DNA of 64,000 bases from Luteococcus sanguinis (lineage in GTDB: Bacteria; Actinomycetota; Actinomycetes; Propionibacteriales; Propionibacteriaceae). A program made the position numbers and the translations under genes. This document shows positions 16,386 to 25,463 of the stretch, piece by piece; within the stretch, counting starts at the first letter, position 1, and each line of letters starts with the position of its first letter. The DNA lies in NCBI RefSeq assembly GCF_039527675.1, contig NZ_BAAAKI010000013.1, forward strand, positions 124,001 to 188,000, written 5' to 3'. Below the pieces are notes generated by a model. The model was given only the letters and a program-made list of their open reading frames with translations, ran no database searches and was not told the DNA's origin.

Positions 16386-17917
16386 CACCTGCCCTCCTGA
16401 CGGTTCTTCTTCCACCACTGCCGGAAGCTCTGCGCGGGGACATCCTCGACGTCGCGATAGCGCAACCACCGGTCCGCGATGGGAGCGGGAATCGGACCGA
16501 TCGTCCGTCCCCCGAGCACCCGTCCCGCCAGCGATGAACCCTTCTGCACGGCCTCGAAGTGTCGGGCATCGCCCATCACCCAGGCTGCTGTCTTCATCAG
16601 CGCCATCTCGGTGGCCACCTCCACGTCGCGGGGCACCCGGTCGGCCTTCTCGGCCTGGACGACACGGTGGCGCAGGTGCACCAACACGTCGGTGAAGGGG
16701 ATCTTGACCGGGCACACGTCATTGCAGGCTCCGCACAGCGAGCAGGCGTAAGGCAGCCCTCGGTCGACGTCGTTCTCGACACCACGCAGCTGCGGGTTGA
16801 GCGCCGCCCCGATCGGGCCGGGGTAGACCGATCCGTAGGCATGCCCTCCGGTGCGTTCATAGACCGGGCAGATGTTCAGGCAGGACGCGCAGCGGATGCA
16901 GCGCAGCACCTCTCGCCCCAGCGGGTCGGCCAGCACGTCGGTACGTCCGTTGTCGAGGAAGATGACGTGCTGCTCACTTGGGCCGTCACCCTCGCGAACC
17001 CCACTCCACACGGAGTTGTAGGGGTTCATCCGCTCCCCCGTCGCCGAACGCGGCAGCAGCTTGAGGAAGACCTCCAGGTCGTCGAAGGTCGGCAGCACCT
17101 TCTCGATGCCGACAATCGAGACGATCGTCTCGGGCAGGGTCAGGCACATCCGGCCATTGCCCTCGGACTCGACGACGACCAGCGAGCCGGTCTCGGCGAT
17201 CACGAAGTTGCCGCCGGAGACCGCCATCTTCGCGCGCAGGAACTTCTCGCGCAGGTGCAGCCGCGCCGCTGCCGCCAGCTCGGGCGGGTTCTCGGTCATG
17301 TCCTCGGGCGCCGGACGGCCGTAGCGGCCCATCTCGCGTTTGAAGATCTCGCGGACTTCGGCGCGGTTGCGGTGGATCGCCGGCACGACGATGTGGGACG
17401 GACGATCGTGCCCGAGCTGGACGATCAGCTCGGCCAGGTCGGTCTCCCAAGCCGCGATCCCCTGCTCCTCCAGGTACTCGTTGAGGTCGGTCTCCTGGGT
17501 GGTGATCGACTTGATCTTCACCACCTCGTCGATGCCCTTCACGCGCGCCACCTGGGCGACGATCTCGTTGGCCTCGGCCGCATCGCGCGCCCAGTGGACG
17601 ACCACTCCGTTTCGGGTCAGATTCTCCTCGGCCTGCACGAGGTAGTGGTCGAGGTGACGCCCGACCCGGTCCTTGATCGCGGCAGCCGCGTCACGCAGGT
17701 CTTCCCAGTCGGGCGACTCGGCGACGCGATCGGCGCGCTTGGCCCGGATCGTCCCGGTGGCATTTCGGAGGTTCTTGCGCTGGACACCCAGCTCCAGCTC
17801 GGAGCGGGCGGCCTTCGGGAACTTGGGCATGCCCAAGTAGGTGCCAGCCCGGTCAGGTGCCGGGGTCAGACGGGCGACCCCTCCATTGCCCTCGGTGACA
17901 CGCTGCAGGGACGTCAT
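16385..17917 (-). CDS. lutB: Lactate utilization iron-sulfur protein B
   Basis: Iron-sulfur subunit of the LutABC system, 510 residues. The N-terminal LUD domain (about 60-300) is followed by two 4Fe-4S motifs, CIRCASCLNICPVY (about 332-345) and CSLCGACNDVCPVKI (about 382-396), and a C-terminal region ending in a basic tail. Start ATG 17917 overlaps the lutA stop by 4 nt. Upstream in-frame codons would run into lutA. It probably transfers electrons from lactate oxidation to the quinone pool or another acceptor (family knowledge). Confidence 0.95.
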   Translation of the reverse strand: MTSLQRVTEGNGGVARLTPAPDRAGTYLGMPKFPKAARSELELGVQRKNLRNATGTIRAKRADRVAESPDWEDLRDAAAAIKDRVGRHLDHYLVQAEENLTRNGVVVHWARDAAEANEIVAQVARVKGIDEVVKIKSITTQETDLNEYLEEQGIAAWETDLAELIVQLGHDRPSHIVVPAIHRNRAEVREIFKREMGRYGRPAPEDMTENPPELAAAARLHLREKFLRAKMAVSGGNFVIAETGSLVVVESEGNGRMCLTLPETIVSIVGIEKVLPTFDDLEVFLKLLPRSATGERMNPYNSVWSGVREGDGPSEQHVIFLDNGRTDVLADPLGREVLRCIRCASCLNICPVYERTGGHAYGSVYPGPIGAALNPQLRGVENDVDRGLPYACSLCGACNDVCPVKIPFTDVLVHLRHRVVQAEKADRVPRDVEVATEMALMKTAAWVMGDARHFEAVQKGSSLAGRVLGGRTIGPIPAPIADRWLRYRDVEDVPAQSFRQWWKKNRQEGR

Positions 17918-18714
17918 GCCAACACCTCCTCGGTGGAGTTGAGGATTTCGACCAGGTGGATCGGCCGGACCCCCGAGTTCTGGCGGGACAGCACTCCGCC
18001 GATGTTCATCAGACACGAGTTGTCGCCGCCGACGACGAACTCGGCGCCGGTCTCGCGCACGTGACGCGCCTTGTCGGAGGCCATCGCGGCGCTCACATCC
18101 GCATTCTTGATGCTGAAGGTGCCGCCGAAACCGCAGCACTGGTCGGCTTCGGGCAGGTCCACCAAGGTCATCCCACGGACGGCCTGCAGCAGCTGGAGTG
18201 GCTTGTCACCCAGCCGCAGTAGCCGTTTGCCGTGGCAGGAGGGGTGGTACGTGACGGTGTGTGGGAAATAGGCATCGACGTCGGTGACGCCGAGCACATC
18301 CACCAGGAACTCGGGGATGTCGAAGACGCGCTGCGAGAGAACGTCCACCGCTGCCACCAGGCCCATGTCGCCGCTGTGCCTGGCCAGCATCGGGTGCTGT
18401 TCCCGGACGGCCGCGGTGCAGGACCCGGACGGGGAGACGACGTGGTCATATCCCTCGAAGGCCTTGAGGTACTGCCGCACCTGCGGCACCGACTCGTCGA
18501 GGTACCCGGTGTTGGTGGTGATCTGCGCGCAGCAGGTCTGTGCCGTCGGGAACTCGACGGTGCAGCCGAGGCGCTCCAACAGTTCGACGGTGGCACGTCC
18601 GGTGCCGGGGTACATCACGTCGTTGATGCACGTGATGAACAGCGCGACGCGCATTCCGGAACCTGGACGAGAGCCAGGCGTCGCGGCCGTGGGCTTGGTC
18701 AACGGTGTGGTCAT
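17914..18714 (-). CDS. lutA: Lactate utilization protein A (cysteine-rich CCG domains)
   Basis: Protein of 266 residues with two CCG (heterodisulfide-reductase-type) domains. Motifs include the N-terminal TCINDVMYPG, then CCAQITTNTGY (about residue 62), TYHPSCHGKRLLRL and CCGFGGTFSIKN in the second half. Start ATG 18714 has a good GGGAGG site 6 nt upstream; earlier ATG codons lack one. It leads the lutABC operon. The 20-30 N-terminal residues before MRVALF form a polar extension. Lactate is a favoured carbon source of propionic-acid bacteria, which fits the lineage. Confidence 0.94.
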   Translation of the reverse strand: MTTPLTKPTAATPGSRPGSGMRVALFITCINDVMYPGTGRATVELLERLGCTVEFPTAQTCCAQITTNTGYLDESVPQVRQYLKAFEGYDHVVSPSGSCTAAVREQHPMLARHSGDMGLVAAVDVLSQRVFDIPEFLVDVLGVTDVDAYFPHTVTYHPSCHGKRLLRLGDKPLQLLQAVRGMTLVDLPEADQCCGFGGTFSIKNADVSAAMASDKARHVRETGAEFVVGGDNSCLMNIGGVLSRQNSGVRPIHLVEILNSTEEVLA

Positions 18715-18773
18715 GGGCTGCCTCCCGCCACCCATCATGGCTCCGCAAGCCCCGTCCCGCAATACCGGATGGC

Positions 18774-18794
18774 CCTGCTTCTGTTTCCAGCAGG
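18774..18794. promoter_or_regulatory. Dyad CCTGCT-N9-AGCAGG upstream of lutA
   Basis: A 6-bp inverted repeat with 9-nt spacer lies 60 nt before the lutA start and about 50 nt past the gatB stop. It could be an operator for a lactate regulator or a weak terminator for gatB. No regulator gene is adjacent. The arms are short, so chance is possible. Confidence 0.25.
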
Positions 18795-18842
18795 CAGAAC
18801 CACCCGGTGTCCGCGTCGTGCGGCCACGTCGTCGGGGAGCCC

Positions 18843-20339
18843 TCAGCTGAGTTTCTCGAGCACCAGCTCCCGGACGCGGGCTGCGTCGGCCTTGCCCTTC
18901 ATCGCCTTCATCACCTGGCCGATCAGCGCGCCGGCGGCCTGCACCTTGCCGTCGCGGATCTTGTGCGCGATGTCGGGGTTGGCGTCGATCGCCTCGTCGA
19001 TGGCCGCGCCCAGCGCACCGTCGTCGGATACCACCGCCAGGCCACGGGTCTCGACGACCTCGGACGGGTCACCCTCGCCGGCGATCACGCCGTCGATCAC
19101 CTGGCGGGCCAACTTGTCGTTGATCGTCCCAGCCTCGACGAGCTGCTGCAGCGCCGCGACCTGCGCGGTGCTCATGCCGACCTCGTCCAACGCGACGCCG
19201 GTCTCGTTGGCACGACGGGCCAGCTCACCCAGCCACCACTTCTTGGCGCTGGCAGGGCTGGCGCCGGCCGCGACCGTCGCGTCGATCAGGTCGATCGCGC
19301 CCTCATTGCCCAGCACATCGCGCATCTCGAGGTCGGTGAAGCCCCAACTCCGCTGGAGGCGCGCCCGGCGCTCGCTGGGTGGTTCGGGCAGGGTCGCCCG
19401 GAGCTCCTCGACCCATTCCCGGCTCGGCGCCACCGGCACCAGGTCGGGTTCGGGGAAGTAGCGGTAGTCCTCGGCCTGCTCCTTCGAACGTCCGGACGAG
19501 GTGGTGCCCTCAGCCTCCTGCCAGTGCCGGGTCTCCTGCTTCACACGTCCACCGGACTGCAGCACCGCACCCTGGCGACGGATCTCGTAGCGCAGCGCAT
19601 TCTCGACGCTGCGCAGCGAGTTCACATTCTTGGTCTCGGTGCGGGTGCCCAGCTCGTCGCTGCCCTTGGGCATCAGCGAGACATTCGCGTCGCAGCGCAT
19701 GTTGCCCTGCTCCATGCGCGCCTCGGAGACTCCCAGCGCGCGCATCAGCTCCCGCAGGTGGGTCATGTAGGCACGTCCGACCTCGGGGGCCTTGGCGCCG
19801 AGCCCACGGACGGGACGGGTGACGATCTCCATCAGCGGCACGCCAGCGCGGTTGTAGTCGACCAGCGAGTAGTCAGCGCCGTTGATGCGTCCGGTGGAAC
19901 CGCCCTGGTGGCTGAGCTTGCCGGCGTCCTCCTCCATGTGGACGCGCTCGATCTCCACCCGGAAGGTCTCCCCGTCCACCTCGACGTCGACATGGCCGTC
20001 CACGCAGATCGGCTCGTCGGACTGGCTGATCTGGTAGTCCTTGGCCATGTCAGGGTAGAAGTAGTTCTTGCGAGCGAACCGGCACCACTCGGCGATGTCG
20101 CAGTTGAGCGCCAGCCCGATCCGGATGGCAGACTCCACGGCCTTCGCGTTGACCACCGGCAGCGATCCGGGCAGGCCGAGGCAGACCGGGCAGACCTGGG
20201 TATTGGGTGCCTGTCCCGGCTTGGTCGAGCAGCCGCACCACATCTTGGACGCGGTGTTGAGCTCGACGTGCACCTCCAGGCCCAGGACGGGGTCGTAGGC
20301 CGCCATCACGTCGTCGTAGTCGAGCAGTTCGTCGCTCAT
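18843..20339 (-). CDS. gatB: Aspartyl/glutamyl-tRNA amidotransferase subunit B
   Basis: Kinase and tRNA-binding subunit of GatCAB, which converts Glu-tRNA(Gln) or Asp-tRNA(Asn) to the cognate amide. It has 498 residues. The cradle begins with DPVLGLEVHVEL (about 15-26), followed by the zinc-type cysteines CGCSTKPGQ and CPVCLGLPG (about 35-55) and the family signature VDYNRAGVPLMEIVTRP near 148. A C-terminal YqeY-like tail helix (TAQVAALQQLVEAGTI onward) contacts tRNA. It overlaps gatA by 4 nt. Confidence 0.97.
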   Translation of the reverse strand: MSDELLDYDDVMAAYDPVLGLEVHVELNTASKMWCGCSTKPGQAPNTQVCPVCLGLPGSLPVVNAKAVESAIRIGLALNCDIAEWCRFARKNYFYPDMAKDYQISQSDEPICVDGHVDVEVDGETFRVEIERVHMEEDAGKLSHQGGSTGRINGADYSLVDYNRAGVPLMEIVTRPVRGLGAKAPEVGRAYMTHLRELMRALGVSEARMEQGNMRCDANVSLMPKGSDELGTRTETKNVNSLRSVENALRYEIRRQGAVLQSGGRVKQETRHWQEAEGTTSSGRSKEQAEDYRYFPEPDLVPVAPSREWVEELRATLPEPPSERRARLQRSWGFTDLEMRDVLGNEGAIDLIDATVAAGASPASAKKWWLGELARRANETGVALDEVGMSTAQVAALQQLVEAGTINDKLARQVIDGVIAGEGDPSEVVETRGLAVVSDDGALGAAIDEAIDANPDIAHKIRDGKVQAAGALIGQVMKAMKGKADAARVRELVLEKLS

Positions 20340-21886
20340 GCGCGTGCCTCCTGCTGGGTGTTCTCGTCAAGAGCGGTGATCTGGTCGAGCAGGGTGATCT
20401 GGTCGAGCAGGGGCCCGCCCCACTGGGTCTGCAATGCCTGCTCCAGAGCGGCGCCCACCTGGTAGAGGCGGTCGTCGGCCAGCGCCGGGGCCATCACTTG
20501 GAAGCCGACCGGCAGGCCGGCCGAATCCAGGCCACAGGGGAAACTGGCGGCAGGCAGCCCGGCCAGGTTTGCCGGGATGGTGCACAGGTCGCCCGCGTAC
20601 ATGGCCACCGGGTCGTCGAACTTCTCCCCCAGCGGCCAAGCGGTGGTCGGGGCGACCGGCGAGACGAGCACGTCGCACTGGGCAAAGGCGGCCTCGAAGT
20701 CGCGGGCCACCAGCGTGCGGACCTTCTGCGCGGAGCCGTAGTAGGCGTCGTAGTACCCGGACGACAGTGCGTAGGTGCCCAGGATGACCCGGCGCTTGAC
20801 CTCGTCGCCGAAGCCCGCGGCGCGCGAGAGGCGCATCACCTGCTCGACCGAGCGGGTGCCGTCGTCCCCGACGCGCAGGCCGTAGCGCATCGCGTCATAG
20901 CGGGCCAGGTTCGAGCTCGCCTCGGCCGGCATCACCAGGTAGTAGGCGCCGAGCGCGTAGTCGAAGTTCGGGCAGCTGACCTCCACGACCTCGGCACCGG
21001 CCGCGGTCAGGGTCGCGACGGCCTCGTCGAAGCGGGCGCGGACGTCGGGTGCGAAACCCTCCCCGCCCAGCTCGCGCACGATGCCGACCCTCAGGCCGCG
21101 AACATCTGCGGAGCTGGCCGCTGCGACGACGTCCGGGACGGGTGCCGGGACCGACGTCGAGTCATTCGCGTCGTGCCCGCAGATGATCTCGTGCAGGGCA
21201 GCGGCGTCGGCGACCGTCCGGGCGCAGGGTCCGGGCTGGTCGAGCGAGGAGGCCATCGCGATCACGCCGAAGCGGGAGGTGCCACCATAGGTCGGCTTCA
21301 CACCCACCGTGCCGGTCAGCGCGGCGGGCTGGCGGATCGAGCCGCCGGTGTCGGTGCCGATGGTCAACGGAACTTCGAAGGCGGCCAGCGCCGCGGCCGA
21401 GCCGGAGCCTGAGCCGCCGGGGACGCGGTCGGTGGCCCATGGGTTGCGGGTGGGTCCGTAGGCAGAGTTCTCGCCCGACGAGCCCATCGCGAACTCGTCC
21501 AGGTTGGTCTTGCCCACGATCACCAGGTCGGCGTCCAGCAGGCGGCGCACGATGGTGGCGTCGTAGGGAGGGGTCCAGCCCTCGAGGATCTTCGAGCCGG
21601 CGGTGGTCGGAAGTTCCTGCCAGCACAACAGGTCCTTGACACCGATCGGAACGCCAGCCAGCGGGCCGACTTCCTCACCTGCTGCGACCTTGGCGTCCAC
21701 CGCTGCGGCGGCGGCCAGGGCGGCCTCACGGTTGGTGGAGATGAAGGCGTTGACCTTCTCGTCCACCGCCTCGATCCGGTCCAGGTGGGCGGTGACGACC
21801 TCAACCGAGGTGTGCTCACCGGTACGAATCCATTCGGCCAGCTGCAGCGCGGAGGCGTGCAACAGGTCGTGGCTGATCGTGCTCAT
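20336..21886 (-). CDS. gatA: Glutamyl-tRNA amidotransferase subunit A
   Basis: Amidase subunit of GatCAB that hydrolyses glutamine to supply ammonia. About 516 residues. The amidase Ser-cisSer-Lys triad is visible: lysine in VPIGVKDLLC (about 84), cis-serine in PGGSGSGSAAALA (about 158) and the nucleophilic serine in GTDTGGSIRQPAA (about 182). Two adjacent ATG codons (21889, 21886) overlap the gatC stop; the GGAGG site lies only 1 nt before the first, so 21886 has the better spacing. Confidence 0.97.
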   Translation of the reverse strand: MSTISHDLLHASALQLAEWIRTGEHTSVEVVTAHLDRIEAVDEKVNAFISTNREAALAAAAAVDAKVAAGEEVGPLAGVPIGVKDLLCWQELPTTAGSKILEGWTPPYDATIVRRLLDADLVIVGKTNLDEFAMGSSGENSAYGPTRNPWATDRVPGGSGSGSAAALAAFEVPLTIGTDTGGSIRQPAALTGTVGVKPTYGGTSRFGVIAMASSLDQPGPCARTVADAAALHEIICGHDANDSTSVPAPVPDVVAAASSADVRGLRVGIVRELGGEGFAPDVRARFDEAVATLTAAGAEVVEVSCPNFDYALGAYYLVMPAEASSNLARYDAMRYGLRVGDDGTRSVEQVMRLSRAAGFGDEVKRRVILGTYALSSGYYDAYYGSAQKVRTLVARDFEAAFAQCDVLVSPVAPTTAWPLGEKFDDPVAMYAGDLCTIPANLAGLPAASFPCGLDSAGLPVGFQVMAPALADDRLYQVGAALEQALQTQWGGPLLDQITLLDQITALDENTQQEARA

Positions 21887-22182
21887 CATGCCTCCTCGTC
21901 CAGGATCCGGGGAACGCGGAAACGATCGTCCTCGCTCGCCGGCGCGCCGGCCAGGAGCGCCTGCACCGGGAAGGAGGGACGCGTCTGGTCGGCGCGGAAG
22001 ACATTGGTCAACGGCACGGGGTGCGAGGTGGGCGGGACGCCGTCCAGTGGGGCCTCGGTCACCCGGCCCACGGACTCGAGGATGAGGTCGAGCTGTGGGG
22101 CCAGGTGGTCGAGTTCGGCATCGCCGAGCTCGATGCGGGCCAGCGCCGCGAGGCGCGCCACGTCATCTCTGGTGAGGGCCAC
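21886..22182 (-). CDS. gatC: Glutamyl-tRNA amidotransferase subunit C
   Basis: Small 98-residue belt protein that stabilises GatA and GatB. The family pattern is ALTRDDVARLAALARIEL at the N-terminus and PLTNVFRADQ further on. The GTG at 22182 is chosen because an AGGAG site lies 8 nt upstream; the GTG at 22191 would leave no spacing. First gene of the gatCAB operon, divergent from the ACT-domain gene. Confidence 0.93.
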   Translation of the reverse strand: MALTRDDVARLAALARIELGDAELDHLAPQLDLILESVGRVTEAPLDGVPPTSHPVPLTNVFRADQTRPSFPVQALLAGAPASEDDRFRVPRILDEEA

Positions 22183-22317
22183 GATGTGCACTCCTGTGAT
22201 GTTGGATTGGGTACTGCGGGCGCACGCACCTGGGTCGGGACGTACGCCTCACCATCGTAGTGGACTGGTGTCGGGCACCTGTCCGCCGTAGTGCGCCCGG
22301 GCGGTACGGATGTCGAC

Positions 22318-22953
22318 ATGGTGCAGGATGTCAGGGTGCTGTTGTTGCGAGTGAGCCTCCCCGACGTTCCCGGTGCCCTGGGAATGGTCGCGTCCGCCAT
22401 GGGTGCAGTGGGTGCCGACATCAGCGCGGTCGAGATCGTCGAGAAGGGTGGGGCCCAGGTCGTCGACGACTTCATGCTCGACCTGCCGCCCTCGGTTCCG
22501 CACGACGAGTTGGTCAGCGCATGCACCGCTTTGGAGGGCGTACGCGTGCTGTGGATCTCCCGCTACCCGGAGAGCTGGGGCATCGAGTCCGACATCGAAC
22601 TGATCGACCACATGGTGGCCGCTCCTGCCCGCGCGGCAGAGGTGCTCGCCACCGAGGCGCCGGCGGTCTTCCACTGCCAGTGGGCTGCGGTGGTCGACCT
22701 TGCTGGCGGACGAGTCGTCGCGGGCAGCGAGCAGGCACCCGAGTTGGACGCTGCATCGCTGGCGTTGTTGGGTGACCTGACCAGGCCCGGACGGGTGGAG
22801 CTGGACTCGGGCTGGCTGCCGAACTGGGGGGACGCTGTGTGCGCCCACGCCCCGGTCAGCGGTGGCCGGGCGGTCGTGCTGGGGCGAGTGGGTGGTCCCG
22901 AGTTCCTGGACTCAGAGGTCCGTCGGCTGCAGCACCTGTCCGGCCTCGTCTAG
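22318..22953 (+). CDS. ACT-domain amino-acid-binding protein, function unknown
   Basis: Protein of 211 residues from ATG 22318. Residues about 4-75 form an ACT domain (VLLLRVSLPDVPGALGMVASAMG start, then GADISAVEIVEK), which usually binds an amino acid as a sensor. The C-terminal 120 residues have a GAF-like look (FHCQWAAVVDLAGG, then AVVLGRVGGPEF) but no signature I can name. It diverges from gatC across about 135 bp. A regulatory role in amino-acid or Gln-tRNA supply is possible but is only context. A further GTG at 22291 would add nine poorly conserved residues. Confidence 0.72.
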   Translation: MVQDVRVLLLRVSLPDVPGALGMVASAMGAVGADISAVEIVEKGGAQVVDDFMLDLPPSVPHDELVSACTALEGVRVLWISRYPESWGIESDIELIDHMVAAPARAAEVLATEAPAVFHCQWAAVVDLAGGRVVAGSEQAPELDAASLALLGDLTRPGRVELDSGWLPNWGDAVCAHAPVSGGRAVVLGRVGGPEFLDSEVRRLQHLSGLV

Positions 22954-23046
22954 GCCCGAGACGTCCTCACGACACCGACCCGAACCGGTCAACAAGGCCC
23001 TGAGTCTGGGGACGGACGCAGCTTTCGACCGCCAAGGCCGATCGCG

Positions 23047-23283
23047 TCAGAGCAGCCCGTTGAGCGCGCGGTAGAAGAACCAGCCGAGCAGGCACAACGC
23101 GGTCAGCACCGCGAGGAAGACGACGACCGAAAGCACGCGCTGGCGCTTCTTCGCGCGGGTGGTGGGCACATTTTCCGGCCCCCACTCCCCCAGCCGGGGG
23201 TGGACCCGGACCGGCGTCGCCTGCCCCAGTTCCGACGCGCGGGGCGAGGAGCTGTTCAGGTCGAGGTCGGTGAGGATGCGCAC
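23047..23283 (-). CDS. Small single-span membrane protein, unknown function
   Basis: Protein of 78 residues: a polar N-terminal part (1-43), basic residues AKKRQR at 44-49, and one hydrophobic helix at about 51-73. This suggests an inner-membrane anchor with a cytoplasmic N-terminus. The start is GTG at 23283, 9 nt after the stop of the MetE-like gene, so it is probably the last gene of that operon. I do not recognise a family. Confidence 0.6.
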   Translation of the reverse strand: MRILTDLDLNSSSPRASELGQATPVRVHPRLGEWGPENVPTTRAKKRQRVLSVVVFLAVLTALCLLGWFFYRALNGLL

Positions 23284-23292
23284 GCGGCCAGC

Positions 23293-24291
23293 TTAGCCGG
23301 GCTGACAGCGGGTGAGTTGTTCGGGCAACAACTCCGCGGCGCGCTCCAGCTGTTCCAGGAGACGTCCAGCTCCCAGCTCTGACCATCCGGCCAGACCACA
23401 GTCGGGGGACAGGTCGACCTTCTCGACCCAGACGGCTGGGTCGAGGCCCAACGGCCGGGCGATCCGCAGCACCCGGGCGACCACGGCATCGGCGCCCGGC
23501 AACTGGTCGGGCACCGGCGTGTCCGCCACGCCGAGCGCGAGCCGACGTCCTGATTCCAGCCAGGGGCCCAGCTGGTCCCACTGAGCTGCGCTCAGGTTGG
23601 CCGTCGGCAGCGCGAGCACGTGGACACCTGCCTTGTCGGGCACGTCCAGGTCCAGTCCGGGGGCGCAGCAGTGCATCGTCACCTCGTCCACGACGGCCTT
23701 GACCGGCTGCACGACGCGGGCCAGCAGGTCGACCGCCATCGGGACGTCCACGCTGCGGTGCCGGGAGAAGCCGGACGCGGTGGGTACCCGACCCGCCAGG
23801 ACGGCCGGCAGCGAGGGCTCATCCAGTTGGGCTGTAAAGGAGACCTCGGGCAACCGCCTGCCCAGTTCGGCAAGCAGGTCAGCGAACCCGATCCCCAGCG
23901 ACTCGGCCAGCTCGCGGCGCAGGCCATGGTCGGCCAGCACCCGGTCTCCACGGGGACGCTCGACGCAGGCAGCCATCGTCCACGGGCCGCTCATCGTCAC
24001 CCGCACCGGGCCCGCATGGCCCTGGGCAGCCTCCTCCAGGTCATCCAGGTCATGACGCAGCGTGCTGCGCGCGCGTGCGTGGTCAGCGCCGGAACCGTCG
24101 ATCAGCCGCCAGCCCTGCGGCTGGAGGTCTGCTCCGAGACCTTCGAGGACGGCCGTGGTCCGCCCGATCATGCCGGCCCCGGGACCACGGGCAGGCAGCT
24201 CCGGCAACCACGGCGAACCGGTGCCGAGCGCCATCCCCAGCGCAGCGGGCATGTCGGTGCCGGGCAACGAACCCAGGCCGGTCGCGCGCAT
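23293..24291 (-). CDS. Cobalamin-independent methionine synthase-like protein (MetE C-terminal/UROD fold)
   Basis: Protein of 332 residues corresponding to the catalytic C-terminal half of MetE only. Zinc-ligand-like residues are HCCAPG (about 205-210) and a later cysteine in LSPDCGLAG (about 300). The opening GLGSLPGTD and the TMSGPWTMA motif fit the actinobacterial methionine synthase-like family encoded beside mnmA. The N-terminal MetE half that binds folate is absent, so it may use another methyl donor or have another role. ATG 24291 overlaps the mnmA stop by one base (TGATG). Confidence 0.78.
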   Translation of the reverse strand: MRATGLGSLPGTDMPAALGMALGTGSPWLPELPARGPGAGMIGRTTAVLEGLGADLQPQGWRLIDGSGADHARARSTLRHDLDDLEEAAQGHAGPVRVTMSGPWTMAACVERPRGDRVLADHGLRRELAESLGIGFADLLAELGRRLPEVSFTAQLDEPSLPAVLAGRVPTASGFSRHRSVDVPMAVDLLARVVQPVKAVVDEVTMHCCAPGLDLDVPDKAGVHVLALPTANLSAAQWDQLGPWLESGRRLALGVADTPVPDQLPGADAVVARVLRIARPLGLDPAVWVEKVDLSPDCGLAGWSELGAGRLLEQLERAAELLPEQLTRCQPG

Positions 24292-25394
24292 CAAGACACC
24301 CCGTCGTCACGAGCCGAAACCGCCCGGGCATGGGCAATGGTGGCAGAGCCGACGACGCGGTCACCGTCGTAGACGACGACAGCCTGGCCGGGCGCGATCC
24401 CTCGCACCGGCTCGTCCAGTTCGATCAGCAGCGAATCCTGGTCCGGGCTGGAGACCCGGCATGCCAGCGCATCGCCGTGGGCGCGCACCTGCGCGACACC
24501 ACGCCAGGAGCCCTCGACACGGGACTGCGCCCAGATGGGCCGGATCCCCTCGATCACCCGCACCGACAATGCTTCCTCCGGCCCGACGACCACCCGCTTG
24601 GTGACCGGCTCGATGTCCAGCACATAGCGCGGACGTCCGTCGGCCGCGGGAACGCCGAGGCGCAGCCCGCGCCGCTGGCCAACGGTGAACTGGTAGTGCC
24701 CGGTGTGCTGTCCGACCACGACGCCCTGTGCGTCGACGAACTCACCCGGTTCCGTGCCGATCCGGCCGCGCAGGAAGCCGGCGGTGTCTCCGTCTGCGAT
24801 GAAGCAGATGTCATGGCTGTCGGGTTTCTTGGCCACGCCCAGACCCAGTGCCGCAGCCTCGGCGCGAATCTCGGTCTTGGTGGTGTCGCACAAGGGGAAC
24901 AGGGAATGGCGCAACTGGTGCTGGTCGAGCACTCCGAGCACATAGGACTGGTCCTTGGCCGGGTCGGCGGCGCGGTGCAGGCTCACCTCGTCGCCGTGGT
25001 TTTCCAGGCGGGCGTAGTGGCCGGTCGCGACGGCGTCGAAGCCCAACGCGAGGCCGCGTTCGAGGACGGCTGCGAACTTGATCTTCTCGTTGCAGCGCAG
25101 GCAGGGGTTGGGGGTGCGTCCAGCCGCGTACTCGGCGACGAAGTCATCCACGACGTCGGACGCGAAACGGTCGCTGAAGTCCCAGACATAGAAGGGGATG
25201 CCGAGCTTGTCGGCGGCGCGCCGTGCATCGTGCGAGTCCTCCAGCGAGCAGCACCCACGAGCGCCGCTGCGGTAGCTGGCCGGGTTCTTGCTCAAGGCCA
25301 GATGGACGCCGGTGACCTCATGCCCGGCCGCCACCATCCGGGCAGCCGCAACGGCCGAGTCGACCCCGCCCGACATCGCCACCAGCACCTTCAT
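24291..25394 (-). CDS. mnmA: tRNA 2-thiouridylase
   Basis: Thiolates U34 of Lys, Glu and Gln tRNAs using persulfide sulfur from a cysteine desulfurase. It has 367 residues. The PP-loop SGGVDSAVAA is at the N-terminus; the catalytic cysteines lie in NPCLRCNEKIKF (about 100) and SHDICFI (about 198). The conserved DQSYVLG and GQRRGL segments are present. Start ATG 25394 has a GAGG site about 8 nt upstream. The cysteine desulfurase gene upstream is the likely sulfur donor. Confidence 0.96.
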   Translation of the reverse strand: MKVLVAMSGGVDSAVAAARMVAAGHEVTGVHLALSKNPASYRSGARGCCSLEDSHDARRAADKLGIPFYVWDFSDRFASDVVDDFVAEYAAGRTPNPCLRCNEKIKFAAVLERGLALGFDAVATGHYARLENHGDEVSLHRAADPAKDQSYVLGVLDQHQLRHSLFPLCDTTKTEIRAEAAALGLGVAKKPDSHDICFIADGDTAGFLRGRIGTEPGEFVDAQGVVVGQHTGHYQFTVGQRRGLRLGVPAADGRPRYVLDIEPVTKRVVVGPEEALSVRVIEGIRPIWAQSRVEGSWRGVAQVRAHGDALACRVSSPDQDSLLIELDEPVRGIAPGQAVVVYDGDRVVGSATIAHARAVSARDDGVS

Positions 25395-25402
25395 GCCAAC
25401 CA

Positions 25403-25441
25403 CCTCACGCCCTACCCCTCACGCCATACATACCTCACGCC
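25403..25441 (-). repeat. Three 9-bp direct repeats in the mnmA leader
   Basis: On the minus strand GGCGTGAGG occurs at 25441-25433, 25425-25417 and 25411-25403, spaced 16 and 14 nt, between the desulfurase stop and the mnmA start. The last copy contributes the GAGG used as the mnmA ribosome-binding site. The other two may be alternative ribosome-binding sites or relics of local duplication. Confidence 0.65.
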
Positions 25442-25463
25442 CTGCACCGCACGACGCGTGAGC

